Shown: one piece after another, positions 32,940-41,003 of the stretch
How the letters are laid out: every line of letters starts with the position of its first letter
Numbering within the stretch: position 1 is the first letter of the stretch
Source of the DNA: Roseobacter sp.
GTDB taxonomy: Bacteria > Pseudomonadota > Alphaproteobacteria > Rhodobacterales > Rhodobacteraceae
Length of the DNA: 41,819 nt
Direction: 5' to 3'
Assembly (NCBI RefSeq): GCF_024639605.1
Contig: NZ_JAHEHZ010000013.1
Span: 1 to 41,819, forward strand
Notes under the pieces: model-generated
The model's database searches: none
What the model saw: only the letters and a program-made list of their open reading frames with translations
Told to the model about the DNA's origin: nothing
Made by a program: the position numbers and the translations under genes

Positions 32940-32953
32940 TTGAGATTGATCAA
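32940..32953. promoter_or_regulatory. FNR/FnrL-type site in the usp-phaC gap
   Basis: TTGAGATTGATCAA matches TTGA-N6-TCAA exactly. It is 293 nt upstream of the phaC start. TACCCT at 32976-32981 is a weak candidate -10 at 22 nt, so the direction and target are unclear. Confidence 0.5.
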
Positions 32954-33246
32954 TGCCAGTCCGTCCGTGCCCTGGTACCCTTTTATCAGCGGGCGGCCCG
33001 GATATCTGCAACCACTCTGATTACCGGACGGTGTAAAATGCTGAAGGACTTGAGGGGGGGAGATCACGGTTCTCTCTCCGGGGAAAGGCTCTGCCTTCGC
33101 GAATAATTCTGCGTCGACCGCGCGAAAGGGGAGATTATGCGGGGCTCACAGCCCGCCGCAGAAAGCAGCGCACATGACGCTTCACATTGCAGGAAGGCCG
33201 GGGGACAGGATTTCACCGGCACAGGTTTCACCGAAAGGCTGAGAGT

Positions 33247-34893
33247 ATGACAGACCCGGAACGAAAACGCCTTGATCCGGCGTGGCACTCGATGCTCGGC
33301 CAGATCACGGGCGGTATCTCTCCGGCCGCGCTGATCAATGCCGGTGTCGACTGGGCGCTGCACCTGGCCGCATCGCCGGACAAGCAATCGGATCTGCTCA
33401 GAGAGGCTCTGACCGGCCTTGCGGCGACAGACCCTGCCGAAGACCCGCGATTTTCGGACCCGGCCTGGACGAGATTTCCCGCAAACGCCATGGCACTGAA
33501 CTATCTTGCGGCGCAAAACTGGTGGGACCTTGCCACGAGGGATGTCCGCGGCGTGGATCCTAAACATGCGAGTATCGTGAATTTTGCCACGCGGCAGTGG
33601 CTGGACATATTTTCTCCGGCGAATTTTGCGCTGACCAATCCACAGGTGCTGCAACGCACCTTCGAGGAGGCCGGACAGAACCTGATCCGGGGCGCGCGAT
33701 ACTGGATGGAAGACCTGAACCGCCTGATCTCGCATCATCCCCGCAGGCCGAGCACCTTCACAGTCGGAGAGGATCTGGCCACGACACCCGGAGACGTGGT
33801 GCTGCGCAACGACCTGATTGAGCTGATCCGGTACCGCCCGACGACAGCCAACGTACACGCCGAACCGATCCTGATCGTGCCTGCGTGGATTATGAAGTAC
33901 TATATTCTGGACCTCACGCAGCAGCGTTCGCTGGTCGCTTATCTGCGCGATCAGGGGTTCGAGGTTTATATCATCTCCTGGAAAAACCCCGACGAAGAGG
34001 ATGCCGCCCGGTCGATGCAGGACTACGTCGATCTGGGCATCAGGGCGGCGATTGAGACCATACGGTCCCGTGGAGCCTCTTCTCTTCATGCGGTCGGATA
34101 CTGTCTGGGAGGCACGTTGCTGGCAATTGTGGCCTCCGCCATGGCGCGCGACGGCGACAAATCCCTGTGCTCTGTCAGCCTGCTGGCCTCACAGGTCGAT
34201 TTCTCCGAACCGGGGGAACTTGGCCTGTTCATGAACGAAAGCCAGGTCACCTTTCTGGAAGACATGATGGCAACGCGCGGCTATCTCAGAGCGGATCAGA
34301 TGGCCGGCGCGTTTCAGCTTTTGCGGTCAAACGATCTGATCTGGAGCCGCGTGATCCGGCATTATCTGCTGGGAGAGCGCACGCCTGATAACCCGCTGAT
34401 GGCATGGAACGCGGATGCCACCCGCATGCCTGCGCAGATGCATTCAGAGTACCTGCGGCGCCTGTTTCTGCACAACGATCTGGCCAAGGGGCGGTTTATG
34501 GTGGACACCGCTTCGGTGGCGCTCACCGATATCCGCTGCCCGCTTTACTGCGTGGCGACCGAAGAGGATCATGTCTCGCCCTGGAAATCGGTCTACCGGC
34601 TTTTGCTGCTGACGGACACGGACGTTACTTTTGTGCTGACCAACGGCGGGCATAACGGCGGGATTCTGTCCGAGCCCGGTCAACCTGGCCGATATTTCCG
34701 GACAGGTCACAAAGCGGAAGGTGATCCCTACGTCACCGCCACAAACTGGCTCGATCGTCATGCACCGCAGGACGGGTCGTGGTGGGACAACTGGTCAGAC
34801 TGGCTTCGCAATCACAGTCATGGACGGAAAAGCGCCCGTCCGTCGCCCGTGAAGGCTCTGGGCGCTGCACCGGGCCGCTATGTCTTCGGATAA
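33247..34893 (+). CDS. phaC: Class I polyhydroxyalkanoate synthase (PhaC)
   Basis: 548 aa from ATG 33247 with GAAAGG upstream; a TTG 20 codons earlier is unlikely. PhaC polymerises hydroxyacyl-CoA into PHA at the granule surface. The lipase-like box GYCLGG places the nucleophile at Cys286; Asp441 (EEDHVSPW) and His469 (NGGHNGG) complete the triad. The N-terminal PANFALTNPQVLQRTFEEAGQNL block is typical of class I enzymes. It faces the phasin gene tail to tail with 5 nt between stop codons. No phaA/phaB genes are in the window, so this may be an additional, stress-associated synthase. Confidence 0.9.
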   Translation: MTDPERKRLDPAWHSMLGQITGGISPAALINAGVDWALHLAASPDKQSDLLREALTGLAATDPAEDPRFSDPAWTRFPANAMALNYLAAQNWWDLATRDVRGVDPKHASIVNFATRQWLDIFSPANFALTNPQVLQRTFEEAGQNLIRGARYWMEDLNRLISHHPRRPSTFTVGEDLATTPGDVVLRNDLIELIRYRPTTANVHAEPILIVPAWIMKYYILDLTQQRSLVAYLRDQGFEVYIISWKNPDEEDAARSMQDYVDLGIRAAIETIRSRGASSLHAVGYCLGGTLLAIVASAMARDGDKSLCSVSLLASQVDFSEPGELGLFMNESQVTFLEDMMATRGYLRADQMAGAFQLLRSNDLIWSRVIRHYLLGERTPDNPLMAWNADATRMPAQMHSEYLRRLFLHNDLAKGRFMVDTASVALTDIRCPLYCVATEEDHVSPWKSVYRLLLLTDTDVTFVLTNGGHNGGILSEPGQPGRYFRTGHKAEGDPYVTATNWLDRHAPQDGSWWDNWSDWLRNHSHGRKSARPSPVKALGAAPGRYVFG

Positions 34894-34918
34894 CCGGCTC
34901 AGTTCTTGTCTGAGCCGG
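34894..34918. terminator. Bidirectional hairpin at the phaC/phasin convergence
   Basis: CCGGCTCAG (34894-34902) and CTGAGCCGG (34910-34918) form a perfect 9-bp stem with a 7-nt loop. It starts at the base after the phaC stop and includes the last codons and stop of phasin. No T-tract follows on either strand, but the stem is strong and symmetrical. Confidence 0.5.
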
Positions 34919-35243
34919 CAGAAGCCAGGGCATCGTTACTCATCCGGACCAGTTTGCCGGTTTCCGCGCTGTACTGCTCCAGCGCCTTCTGAATGAATTC
35001 GGCCTGTATGTTCTGAAGCTCAGAGACGTTTTTGCAATGCAGGATCGCGTGTTGTGTTTTCACGTCCTCTTTGACCCGCTCCGCCATAAAACTCAGGACC
35101 TCGCTGCCGATATCCCCCAGTGCTTCCAGCCATGCCGTACTCAGACCGACCATATTTCCAAATCCGGCTTCCTGCAGCTCTGCAAGTTTCTGAAGTTGTG
35201 CGCCTTGCGGAAGGTCGGACTGATTTTCTGTCTTGCTTGCCAT
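34899..35243 (-). CDS. Phasin family protein
   Basis: 114 aa, all-helical. It contains LQKLAELQEAGFGNMVGLSTAWLEALGDIGSEVLSFMAERVKEDVKT and a later ELQNIQAEFIQKALEQYSAETGKL, the normal phasin pattern of amphipathic helices that coat PHA granules. Its partner is the convergent phaC. Upstream is an exact FNR-type site (35302-35315) with a perfect TATAAT at 35280-35275 on the minus strand, 21 nt from the site edge, so induction by low oxygen is strongly suggested. Confidence 0.85.
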   Translation of the reverse strand: MASKTENQSDLPQGAQLQKLAELQEAGFGNMVGLSTAWLEALGDIGSEVLSFMAERVKEDVKTQHAILHCKNVSELQNIQAEFIQKALEQYSAETGKLVRMSNDALASAGSDKN

Positions 35244-35301
35244 AATCTATGCTCCGGTTGCTGTTTGCGGCGCGATTATATCAGTTTGAATCCGCCCGAT
35301 C

Positions 35302-35315
35302 TTGATATCGCTCAA
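35302..35315. promoter_or_regulatory. FNR/FnrL-type site between phasin and the P-type ATPase
   Basis: TTGATATCGCTCAA matches TTGA-N6-TCAA exactly and lies midway between two divergent starts. Leftward a perfect TATAAT (35280-35275) is 21 nt away. Rightward TATCAC (35339-35344) is 23 nt away. One dimer could activate both genes. Confidence 0.68.
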
Positions 35316-35373
35316 TCCGCAGTGCCGGCATGAACGGCTATCACGGGCGGGCATACAAAACCGGAGAAAGCTG

Positions 35374-37950
35374 GTGACGGCAAGTACGCGTGACAAGGGG
35401 CTTACTGATACTGAAGTCCTGACAGCCCGGCAGACATCAGGCTGGAACGAACTGCCGGCTGTGACACCGGTTAAGCCGGTCGTGGTCTTTTTGCGCCAGT
35501 TCACCAGCTTTCTGGTGGTCATCCTGATCATAGCAGCGGGTGTCGCTCTGGTGCTGGGAGAGGTGATTGACGCCATCACCATCGGGCTCGTCGTGATTCT
35601 GAATGCCGTTCTGGGCTTTGTGCAGGAATGGAAAGCAGAAACCGCGCTTACCGCATTGCGCAACATGCTGGCCCCGATGGCCATGGTTCTGCGCGACGGA
35701 CAGGAAAAGATAATCCCTGCCCGCGAAATCGTACCCGGAGATATCCTCGTGCTGGCGCCGGGGGCGAAAATCGCAGCGGACGCGGTCGTCATCCGCAGCG
35801 CAGAGCTGACAGTTGACGAAAGCGTTCTGACCGGTGAATCCCTGCCCGTCGCAAAATCAGACGGGGCGACGACCGGCGAGGTTTTTGCCGGAACATCCGT
35901 CACGTCGGGGCGCGCAGAAGCCCGGGTGACAGCCACCGGCGCGCATACCGAATTCGGCCGGATCGCGCATCTGACCGGGTCAGTGGGTACCGGCGTTACA
36001 AACCTGCAATCCAAGCTGAGCGGTCTGGCGCGCCAGCTTGGCATTGCGGCGCTGCTTGTGGCCGCGACCGTAGCCGGACTGGGTATCGCACTCGGGCGTG
36101 ACCTTGTGGAAATGGTCATGACCGGACTGTCGTTGTCGGTTGCCATGGTACCTGAGGGGTTGCCGGCGGTCGTGACCATCACGCTGGCTCTGGGCGCCAC
36201 GGCAATGGTGCGACACAAGGCGCTCGCGCGGCGCCTGCAGGCGGTCGAGACACTTGGTGCGGCATCGGTCATCTGCACCGACAAAACCGGAACTCTTACC
36301 GAAAACAAAATGACCGCCACACTGATATGGACCGCTGATCGCAGCTATGACGTGACCGGCACCGGCTATGATCCTGCCGGCCACATCGCCTTTGGCGGTG
36401 CACGGGTGCGGGCCGGGGACGATCCGGTTCTTGCGGCTGTTCTGCAGGCCGGGCTCTTTTGCAGCCATGCACAGCTGCGCCGTGAAGGGGAAAGCTGGCA
36501 CATGACCGGCGCCCCCACAGAGGGCGCACTGATCACGCTGGCTTACAAAGGATGGTGCGACCTGCCCGACGAACGCGGGCTGCTGGCCGAAATCCCTTTC
36601 AGCAGCGCGCGCAAACGGATGAGCGTGCTTTATCTGACCGGCGACGGGTATTGCGTGCTCACCAAAGGGGCTCCTGAACAGATCCTCGGGATCTGCACGG
36701 AGGTGATGACCGGGGCCGGTATCCGCCCGCTTGCGCCCGGGGACATCGAAGAGATAACCCGGGCCTACACCGAAATGGCCGGGAGAGGATTGCGGGTCAT
36801 CGCACTCGCCCGCCGCCGCACCGACACCCCGCAGATCGTCGAAGAGAACCTTACATTTCTGGGACTGGTCGGCCTGATTGATCCGCCGCGCGCCGAAGTG
36901 CGGAGCGCGATTGCCTCGGCAAGGTCCGCCGGCATCCGCGTGATTATGATTACAGGAGACAGCCCGGTCACCGCCGCCGCCATCGCAGAACAGCTCTCCC
37001 TTACTGTGACGCAGGCGCTGACCGGGCAGGAGCTCGACGCGCTCGATGAGGCGGCTCTGCTGGAAACACTTTCAGGTGACGTGCTCTTTGCCCGCACGCG
37101 GCCCGAGCAGAAAATGCGGATCGTCGCAGCCCTGCAGTCACAGAACCAGATCGTTGCCATGACCGGTGACGGGGTCAATGACGCGCCCGCCCTCAAACAG
37201 GCGGATATCGGCGTGTCGATGGGCATCCGGGGTACGGATGTGGCGCGCGATGCCTCGGATCTGGTGCTGCTGGACGACAACTTTGCCACCATCGTCCGCG
37301 CCATCGGCGAGGGCCGTCGCCAGTTCGCCAACGTCCGCAAATTCGTACGCTACCTGCTGTCGTCAAATGCAGGCGAGGTGATCGCCCTGGTGGTCAATAT
37401 CGCAATTGGCGGCCCGCTGGTATTTCTCGCCACCCAGATCCTCTGGATGAACCTTATCACCGACGGGGTGACAGCCGTGGCGCTGGGTCTGGAAAAGGCT
37501 GAACCGGATCACATGCAACACCCGCCGCGCGACAAAACTGATGCCATACTGGGCTACCGCGGCATTGCCACGATCATCGTGCTGGGCCTCTATACCGGAC
37601 TGTCGAGCCTGTGGATTTTCTTTCACCTTATGGATCAGGGAGTGGATCTGGCGCGCACCACCGCCTTCACTGGCATGGTGGTTTTTGAAAAGGCGAGCGT
37701 ATTTGCTTTTCGCTCACTGCGCCTGCCCGGATCGCGCATCGGCTGGTTCAGCAACCCGTTTTTGCTCTGTGCTCTTGCCCTGACACTGGGCGCGCAGGTG
37801 CTGGCGATCTACTGGCCGCCGCTGCAGACCCTGTTGCGCACCGTGCCGATCGGGCTTGCGGAATGGCAGTGGATTGCTCTGTTCGCGCTGCCGGTCCTCA
37901 TCCTGCCCGAGGCTTTCAAACTGCTGCTCATGCGCGGTCAGCGCACGTAA
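35374..37950 (+). CDS. P2A-type cation-transporting ATPase (Ca2+/Mn2+-like)
   Basis: 858 aa from GTG 35374, with GGAGAAA 7 nt upstream; a TTG at 35302 would put the N-terminus over the FNR site. P-type landmarks: TGES (153-156), the M4 motif PEGLP (260-264), phosphorylation site DKTGT (Asp303), KGAPEQIL in the nucleotide domain and TGDGVNDAPAL near residue 600. About ten membrane helices. PEGLP and overall layout match SERCA/PMR1-like pumps, so Ca2+ or Mn2+ export is likely; Mg2+ or Na+ cannot be excluded. Its 3' end overlaps the convergent exchanger gene by 13 nt. Confidence 0.85.
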   Translation: MTASTRDKGLTDTEVLTARQTSGWNELPAVTPVKPVVVFLRQFTSFLVVILIIAAGVALVLGEVIDAITIGLVVILNAVLGFVQEWKAETALTALRNMLAPMAMVLRDGQEKIIPAREIVPGDILVLAPGAKIAADAVVIRSAELTVDESVLTGESLPVAKSDGATTGEVFAGTSVTSGRAEARVTATGAHTEFGRIAHLTGSVGTGVTNLQSKLSGLARQLGIAALLVAATVAGLGIALGRDLVEMVMTGLSLSVAMVPEGLPAVVTITLALGATAMVRHKALARRLQAVETLGAASVICTDKTGTLTENKMTATLIWTADRSYDVTGTGYDPAGHIAFGGARVRAGDDPVLAAVLQAGLFCSHAQLRREGESWHMTGAPTEGALITLAYKGWCDLPDERGLLAEIPFSSARKRMSVLYLTGDGYCVLTKGAPEQILGICTEVMTGAGIRPLAPGDIEEITRAYTEMAGRGLRVIALARRRTDTPQIVEENLTFLGLVGLIDPPRAEVRSAIASARSAGIRVIMITGDSPVTAAAIAEQLSLTVTQALTGQELDALDEAALLETLSGDVLFARTRPEQKMRIVAALQSQNQIVAMTGDGVNDAPALKQADIGVSMGIRGTDVARDASDLVLLDDNFATIVRAIGEGRRQFANVRKFVRYLLSSNAGEVIALVVNIAIGGPLVFLATQILWMNLITDGVTAVALGLEKAEPDHMQHPPRDKTDAILGYRGIATIIVLGLYTGLSSLWIFFHLMDQGVDLARTTAFTGMVVFEKASVFAFRSLRLPGSRIGWFSNPFLLCALALTLGAQVLAIYWPPLQTLLRTVPIGLAEWQWIALFALPVLILPEAFKLLLMRGQRT

Positions 37951-38975
37951 TAATAGGCGATCAGGCTGCAACCAAAGGTCAGCAGCACAAGGATCGAATC
38001 GAGGCCAACACTGCCAAACCCGGGCTTGCGCCGCACGATCAGACCGGAGAGAAAAATCGCCGTCACCGCGATGCCGAAAGCCAGCGACAGTGTCACCGTG
38101 CGCGAGACATCCTGCAGGATCGGGCCTGAGCGAAACAGGATATCGGCGGGAAATACCAGCACGAGCATAATCAGGTTGCTGCCGAAAATATTCGAAATTG
38201 CCATCGTATAGGCTCCGATGCGCACGGCCGTAATGCTGGTCGTCAATTCCGGCAGCGATGTCGCGCCGGCAAGCAGTGTCGCGCCGATGAACCCTTTGCC
38301 AAGCCCCGACTGCTCTGCAATCCGCTCCGCAAAGACCACCAGCAGCAGCCCGAAGATCAGGATCCCGGCACAGGCACCAACCGCCTGGCTGATAAGAAGC
38401 CGGTTACCCGTACCGGCCAGACCGGAGGGTGCGGGAAAGGGCAGCGGTTCCGGATCCGGAAGATCGACCGGAACCCAGTCGCTGGCCCCATCGTATTTGC
38501 GCAGCAACCAGATCGACCCGGCATAAACCACCGCAATCAGCACACTGCCCGGGCCGATCTGATAAAACGAAAACGTTTCGCCGAGGTTGATTACGATCAG
38601 TGTCACCGCAAGCAACATCACAAGAAGCGTGGCTTCGAGGGCATGATTGGCCTTGCGCGGATACCCGGTAATCGCCTGCTTTGCCCAGAAATCCGACATC
38701 GCGAGAATTGCGGTTTGCAGGGCAATCCCGCCAAAGAGGTTATTGAGCACCAGATCGCGGGATTGCTGCACGGCGGCAGTGAGCGTCGTGGCAACCTCCG
38801 GAAGGGACGTGGCAAGCGACAGCACCAGCAACCCCATAAGCGATTTGGCGAGCCGGTACCTGTCAGCCAGCGCGTCGGTCAGATACGCCAGCCGCGCCCC
38901 GGCCACCCAGACCACGCCTGCGCAGAGCGCAAAGCACAGGATGCTCAGCAGAAAGGAGGTGGCGGGAACCTGCAT
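37938..38975 (-). CDS. Sodium/calcium exchanger (CaCA) family membrane protein
   Basis: 345 aa with about ten helices and the two inverted alpha-repeats of the family: LVLSLATSLPEVATTLTAAV (about 51-70) and LLAGATSLPELTTSITAVRIG (about 234-254) followed by ISNIFGSN. These residues bind the exchanged cations. A hydrophilic loop with an Asp/Pro stretch (VPVDLPDPEPLPFPAPS) separates the halves. Together with the convergent P2A ATPase it suggests calcium or related cation export. AAAGGAGGTGG lies upstream of the start. An exact FNR-type site is 34 nt upstream of the ATG, with GATAAA 19 nt beyond it. Confidence 0.83.
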   Translation of the reverse strand: MQVPATSFLLSILCFALCAGVVWVAGARLAYLTDALADRYRLAKSLMGLLVLSLATSLPEVATTLTAAVQQSRDLVLNNLFGGIALQTAILAMSDFWAKQAITGYPRKANHALEATLLVMLLAVTLIVINLGETFSFYQIGPGSVLIAVVYAGSIWLLRKYDGASDWVPVDLPDPEPLPFPAPSGLAGTGNRLLISQAVGACAGILIFGLLLVVFAERIAEQSGLGKGFIGATLLAGATSLPELTTSITAVRIGAYTMAISNIFGSNLIMLVLVFPADILFRSGPILQDVSRTVTLSLAFGIAVTAIFLSGLIVRRKPGFGSVGLDSILVLLTFGCSLIAYYYVR

Positions 38976-39008
38976 GACGGCCTTTTATCAGAGGCATGCC
39001 GGGATAAT

Positions 39009-39022
39009 TTGACATGCCTCAA
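39009..39022. promoter_or_regulatory. FNR/FnrL-type site between the exchanger and VIT-family genes
   Basis: TTGACATGCCTCAA matches TTGA-N6-TCAA exactly in the 81-nt divergent gap. On the minus strand GATAAA (38989-38984) is a possible -10 for the exchanger gene; the rightward side shows only a weak TCAGAG. Confidence 0.55.
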
Positions 39023-39056
39023 TGCAGATCAGATGCGCGGGCGTCAGAGTGTTCAG

Positions 39057-39773
39057 ATGACACCCGAACACGGACACAGCCCTCAGGAAGTCGCAGCCCG
39101 CCTGTCTGCAGGCAGCAACAACAATTATCTCAAAGATATGATCTATGGCGGGATTGATGGCGGGGTCACGACCTTTGCCATCGTTGCCGGTGTCGCGGGC
39201 GCCGGCCTCTCTCATGGTATCATCGTCACGCTGGGGATTGCCAACATTCTGGCCGATGGATTTTCGATGGCGGCCAGCAATTATGCCGGCACCAAGGCCG
39301 AAGCTGATGACCGCAAGCGGATTATCCGCATCGAAGAACGCCATATTGAACAGCACCGGGAGGGAGAGCTGGAGGAACTGCGCCAGATCCTGGCACAGCG
39401 CGGATTGTCGGGTCAGGTCCTTGACGAGGCGACGCGGGAAATCTCGGAGAACAAAGAAAAGTGGGTCGCGCTCATGCTTACCGATGAATATGGGCTCACG
39501 CGTGATGCGCCCCACCCGATCCGCGCGGCGCTGGCGACCTTTGCCGCGTTTTTGCTGGCGGGCTCAATCCCGCTCATACCTTTTGTCACCGGGATGGAAC
39601 CCGCTTTCGAAATATCCGTGTTCGCCACGCTGCTGACCTTTTTCCTGATCGGAACAGGCAAAAGCCGCTGGTCCCTGTCGGCCTGGTGGTGGTCGGGCGC
39701 GGAAACACTCCTGATCGGCGCACTCGCCGCGCTGATCGCTTATTTCGTTGGCGGACTTTTTGCGCATGGCTGA
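39057..39773 (+). CDS. VIT1/CCC1-family iron/manganese transporter
   Basis: 238 aa from ATG 39057 (ATG 39033 also possible; neither has a strong ribosome-binding site). The frame runs back to 38643 but that part is antisense to the exchanger gene. The family signature DMIYGGIDGGVTTFAIVAGVAGAGLS begins helix 1, followed by ILADGFSMAASNYAGTKAEAD and an acidic amphipathic stretch RIEERHIEQHREGELEELRQILAQRG, the metal-gathering domain. Three helices follow. Members move Fe2+ or Mn2+ out of the cytosol. It is divergent from the cation exchanger, extending the cation-homeostasis theme. Confidence 0.84.
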   Translation: MTPEHGHSPQEVAARLSAGSNNNYLKDMIYGGIDGGVTTFAIVAGVAGAGLSHGIIVTLGIANILADGFSMAASNYAGTKAEADDRKRIIRIEERHIEQHREGELEELRQILAQRGLSGQVLDEATREISENKEKWVALMLTDEYGLTRDAPHPIRAALATFAAFLLAGSIPLIPFVTGMEPAFEISVFATLLTFFLIGTGKSRWSLSAWWWSGAETLLIGALAALIAYFVGGLFAHG

Positions 39774-39789
39774 GCCCGACGGGTTCCGA

Positions 39790-39830
39790 TTGAGCAGGAT
39801 CAAACCGGAGGTCTGCCGGGCCGCTAAAAT
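39790..39830 (+). promoter_or_regulatory. FNR-type site with -10 element upstream of the M50 protease gene
   Basis: TTGAGCAGGATCAA (39790-39803) matches TTGA-N6-TCAA exactly, and TAAAAT (39825-39830) follows after 21 nt, the same spacing as at phasin and usp. The predicted start is about 39837, just before the GAGGA ribosome-binding site of the next gene. Confidence 0.68.
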
Positions 39831-39851
39831 TCTCTTTGCGACGAGGATTAT

Positions 39852-41003
39852 ATGTTTTCAGATTCGATCAGACTGTTTTCACTTGATGGGTTCGAGATCA
39901 GGCTGGATAAAAGCTGGCTGCTGATTGTGGCTCTGATCACCTGGAGCCTTTCACAACAGTACTTTCCCCAAACCTTCCCGGATCAGACACCAGGCACTTA
40001 TCTCGCTATGGGGCTCTTTGCCTGCATCTGCTTTTTCGGCTCACTGCTGCTGCATGAACTGGCGCATTCCGTTGTGGCCCGGCGCTTTGGCATCCGGGTA
40101 AAAAGCATAACTCTGTTTCTTTTTGGCGGCGTTGCGGAACTGGCCTCCGAACCTGACCGGCCACGTGCCGAATTCTGGATCGCCGTTGCCGGCCCGGCGA
40201 TGAGTCTTTTTCTGGCATTCGGGTTCTGGGTTTTTGCGGCCTTCACAGATGTTATGCTGACACAAAGCCCGATACCGGTTGTGCTGCACTATCTTGCGCT
40301 CATCAATTTTATTCTGGCCGTATTCAATCTTGTACCGGCCTTTCCGCTGGATGGCGGACGGATTCTGCGCGCAGCCCTCTGGCACCGAACCGGCGATGTC
40401 CTCGGGGCAACCGAAACAGCGGCGCGCTCCGGCACATTCTTTGCCTTTTTGCTGATGACACTCGGCGTTCTGTTTCTCTTTCAGGGGGCGCTCCTTGCCG
40501 GCTTCTGGTACATCCTGATCGGCGGTTTCGTACTGATGGCCGCCCGGTCGAGCTATCAGAAGCAACTGGTCCAAACAGTTTTCGACCACAAGACAGTACA
40601 AATGCTGATGACGCCGGATCCGGTGACCACGGCGCCCGATGTGACACTTGATGACTTTGTAAATCATGTCATGATCGACCGCCGTGCCAGCTTTGTGCCG
40701 GTCGTCGAAAACGGCGTCCTGCTCGGTCATATGGACCACCGCGTGCTGGAAGGGACCGATCGGGAAAACTGGCCCGGCATGCGTGTCGATGACATCTTTG
40801 AGGGGCTCACCGCAGAGGCCTCGGTCGCGCCTGACATGCCGGTCAGAGACCTGATGGCGCTGATCACAAAGACCGGGCGGCGCAAATTTATGGTGGTAGA
40901 CGATCACCGGTTGTGCGGCGTGATCACACTGTCTGATATTGTCCGCTATCTGAGGGTCAGTGATTTTCTCATGCACCAGCAGAACCAGGTGACAAAAAAA
41001 TGA
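39852..41003 (+). CDS. Site-2 protease (M50) family metalloprotease with two CBS domains
   Basis: 383 aa. The membrane protease core has the zinc motif HELAH (His68, Glu69, His72) in LLLHELAHSVVARRFG and the third ligand in FPLDGGRILRAAL (Asp167), with about six helices. Residues about 245-378 form a CBS pair (MLMTPDPVTTAPDVTLDDFVNHV; then VAPDMPVRDLMALI with FMVVDDHRLCGVITLSDIVRYL), which in this subfamily senses adenine nucleotides. It cleaves membrane-embedded substrates; the target is unknown. An FNR-type promoter lies upstream and its stop overlaps the next gene by 4 nt. Confidence 0.88.
   Translation: MFSDSIRLFSLDGFEIRLDKSWLLIVALITWSLSQQYFPQTFPDQTPGTYLAMGLFACICFFGSLLLHELAHSVVARRFGIRVKSITLFLFGGVAELASEPDRPRAEFWIAVAGPAMSLFLAFGFWVFAAFTDVMLTQSPIPVVLHYLALINFILAVFNLVPAFPLDGGRILRAALWHRTGDVLGATETAARSGTFFAFLLMTLGVLFLFQGALLAGFWYILIGGFVLMAARSSYQKQLVQTVFDHKTVQMLMTPDPVTTAPDVTLDDFVNHVMIDRRASFVPVVENGVLLGHMDHRVLEGTDRENWPGMRVDDIFEGLTAEASVAPDMPVRDLMALITKTGRRKFMVVDDHRLCGVITLSDIVRYLRVSDFLMHQQNQVTKK

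Larger units (their letters stand above)
32787..33246. other. Divergent intergenic region between usp and phaC
   Basis: 460 nt without a supportable gene; the short frames present encode 20-30 residue peptides or are mirror images of none. It holds two FNR-type sites exactly 100 nt apart (32840-32853 and 32940-32953), the probable usp promoter, and a GGGGGGG run at about 33055. The phaC transcript must start in the right part, but no convincing -10 was seen there. Confidence 0.6.

Noticed and set aside
33064-34089. Long minus-strand open frame (341 codons) opposite phaC
   Set aside because: Low-complexity, Arg/His/Gln-rich translation, fully antisense to an intact phaC with catalytic triad; a high-GC mirror frame.
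38643-39056. N-terminal extension of the VIT-family gene
   Set aside because: Antisense to the exchanger gene and covers the FNR site; VIT proteins start near the chosen ATG.
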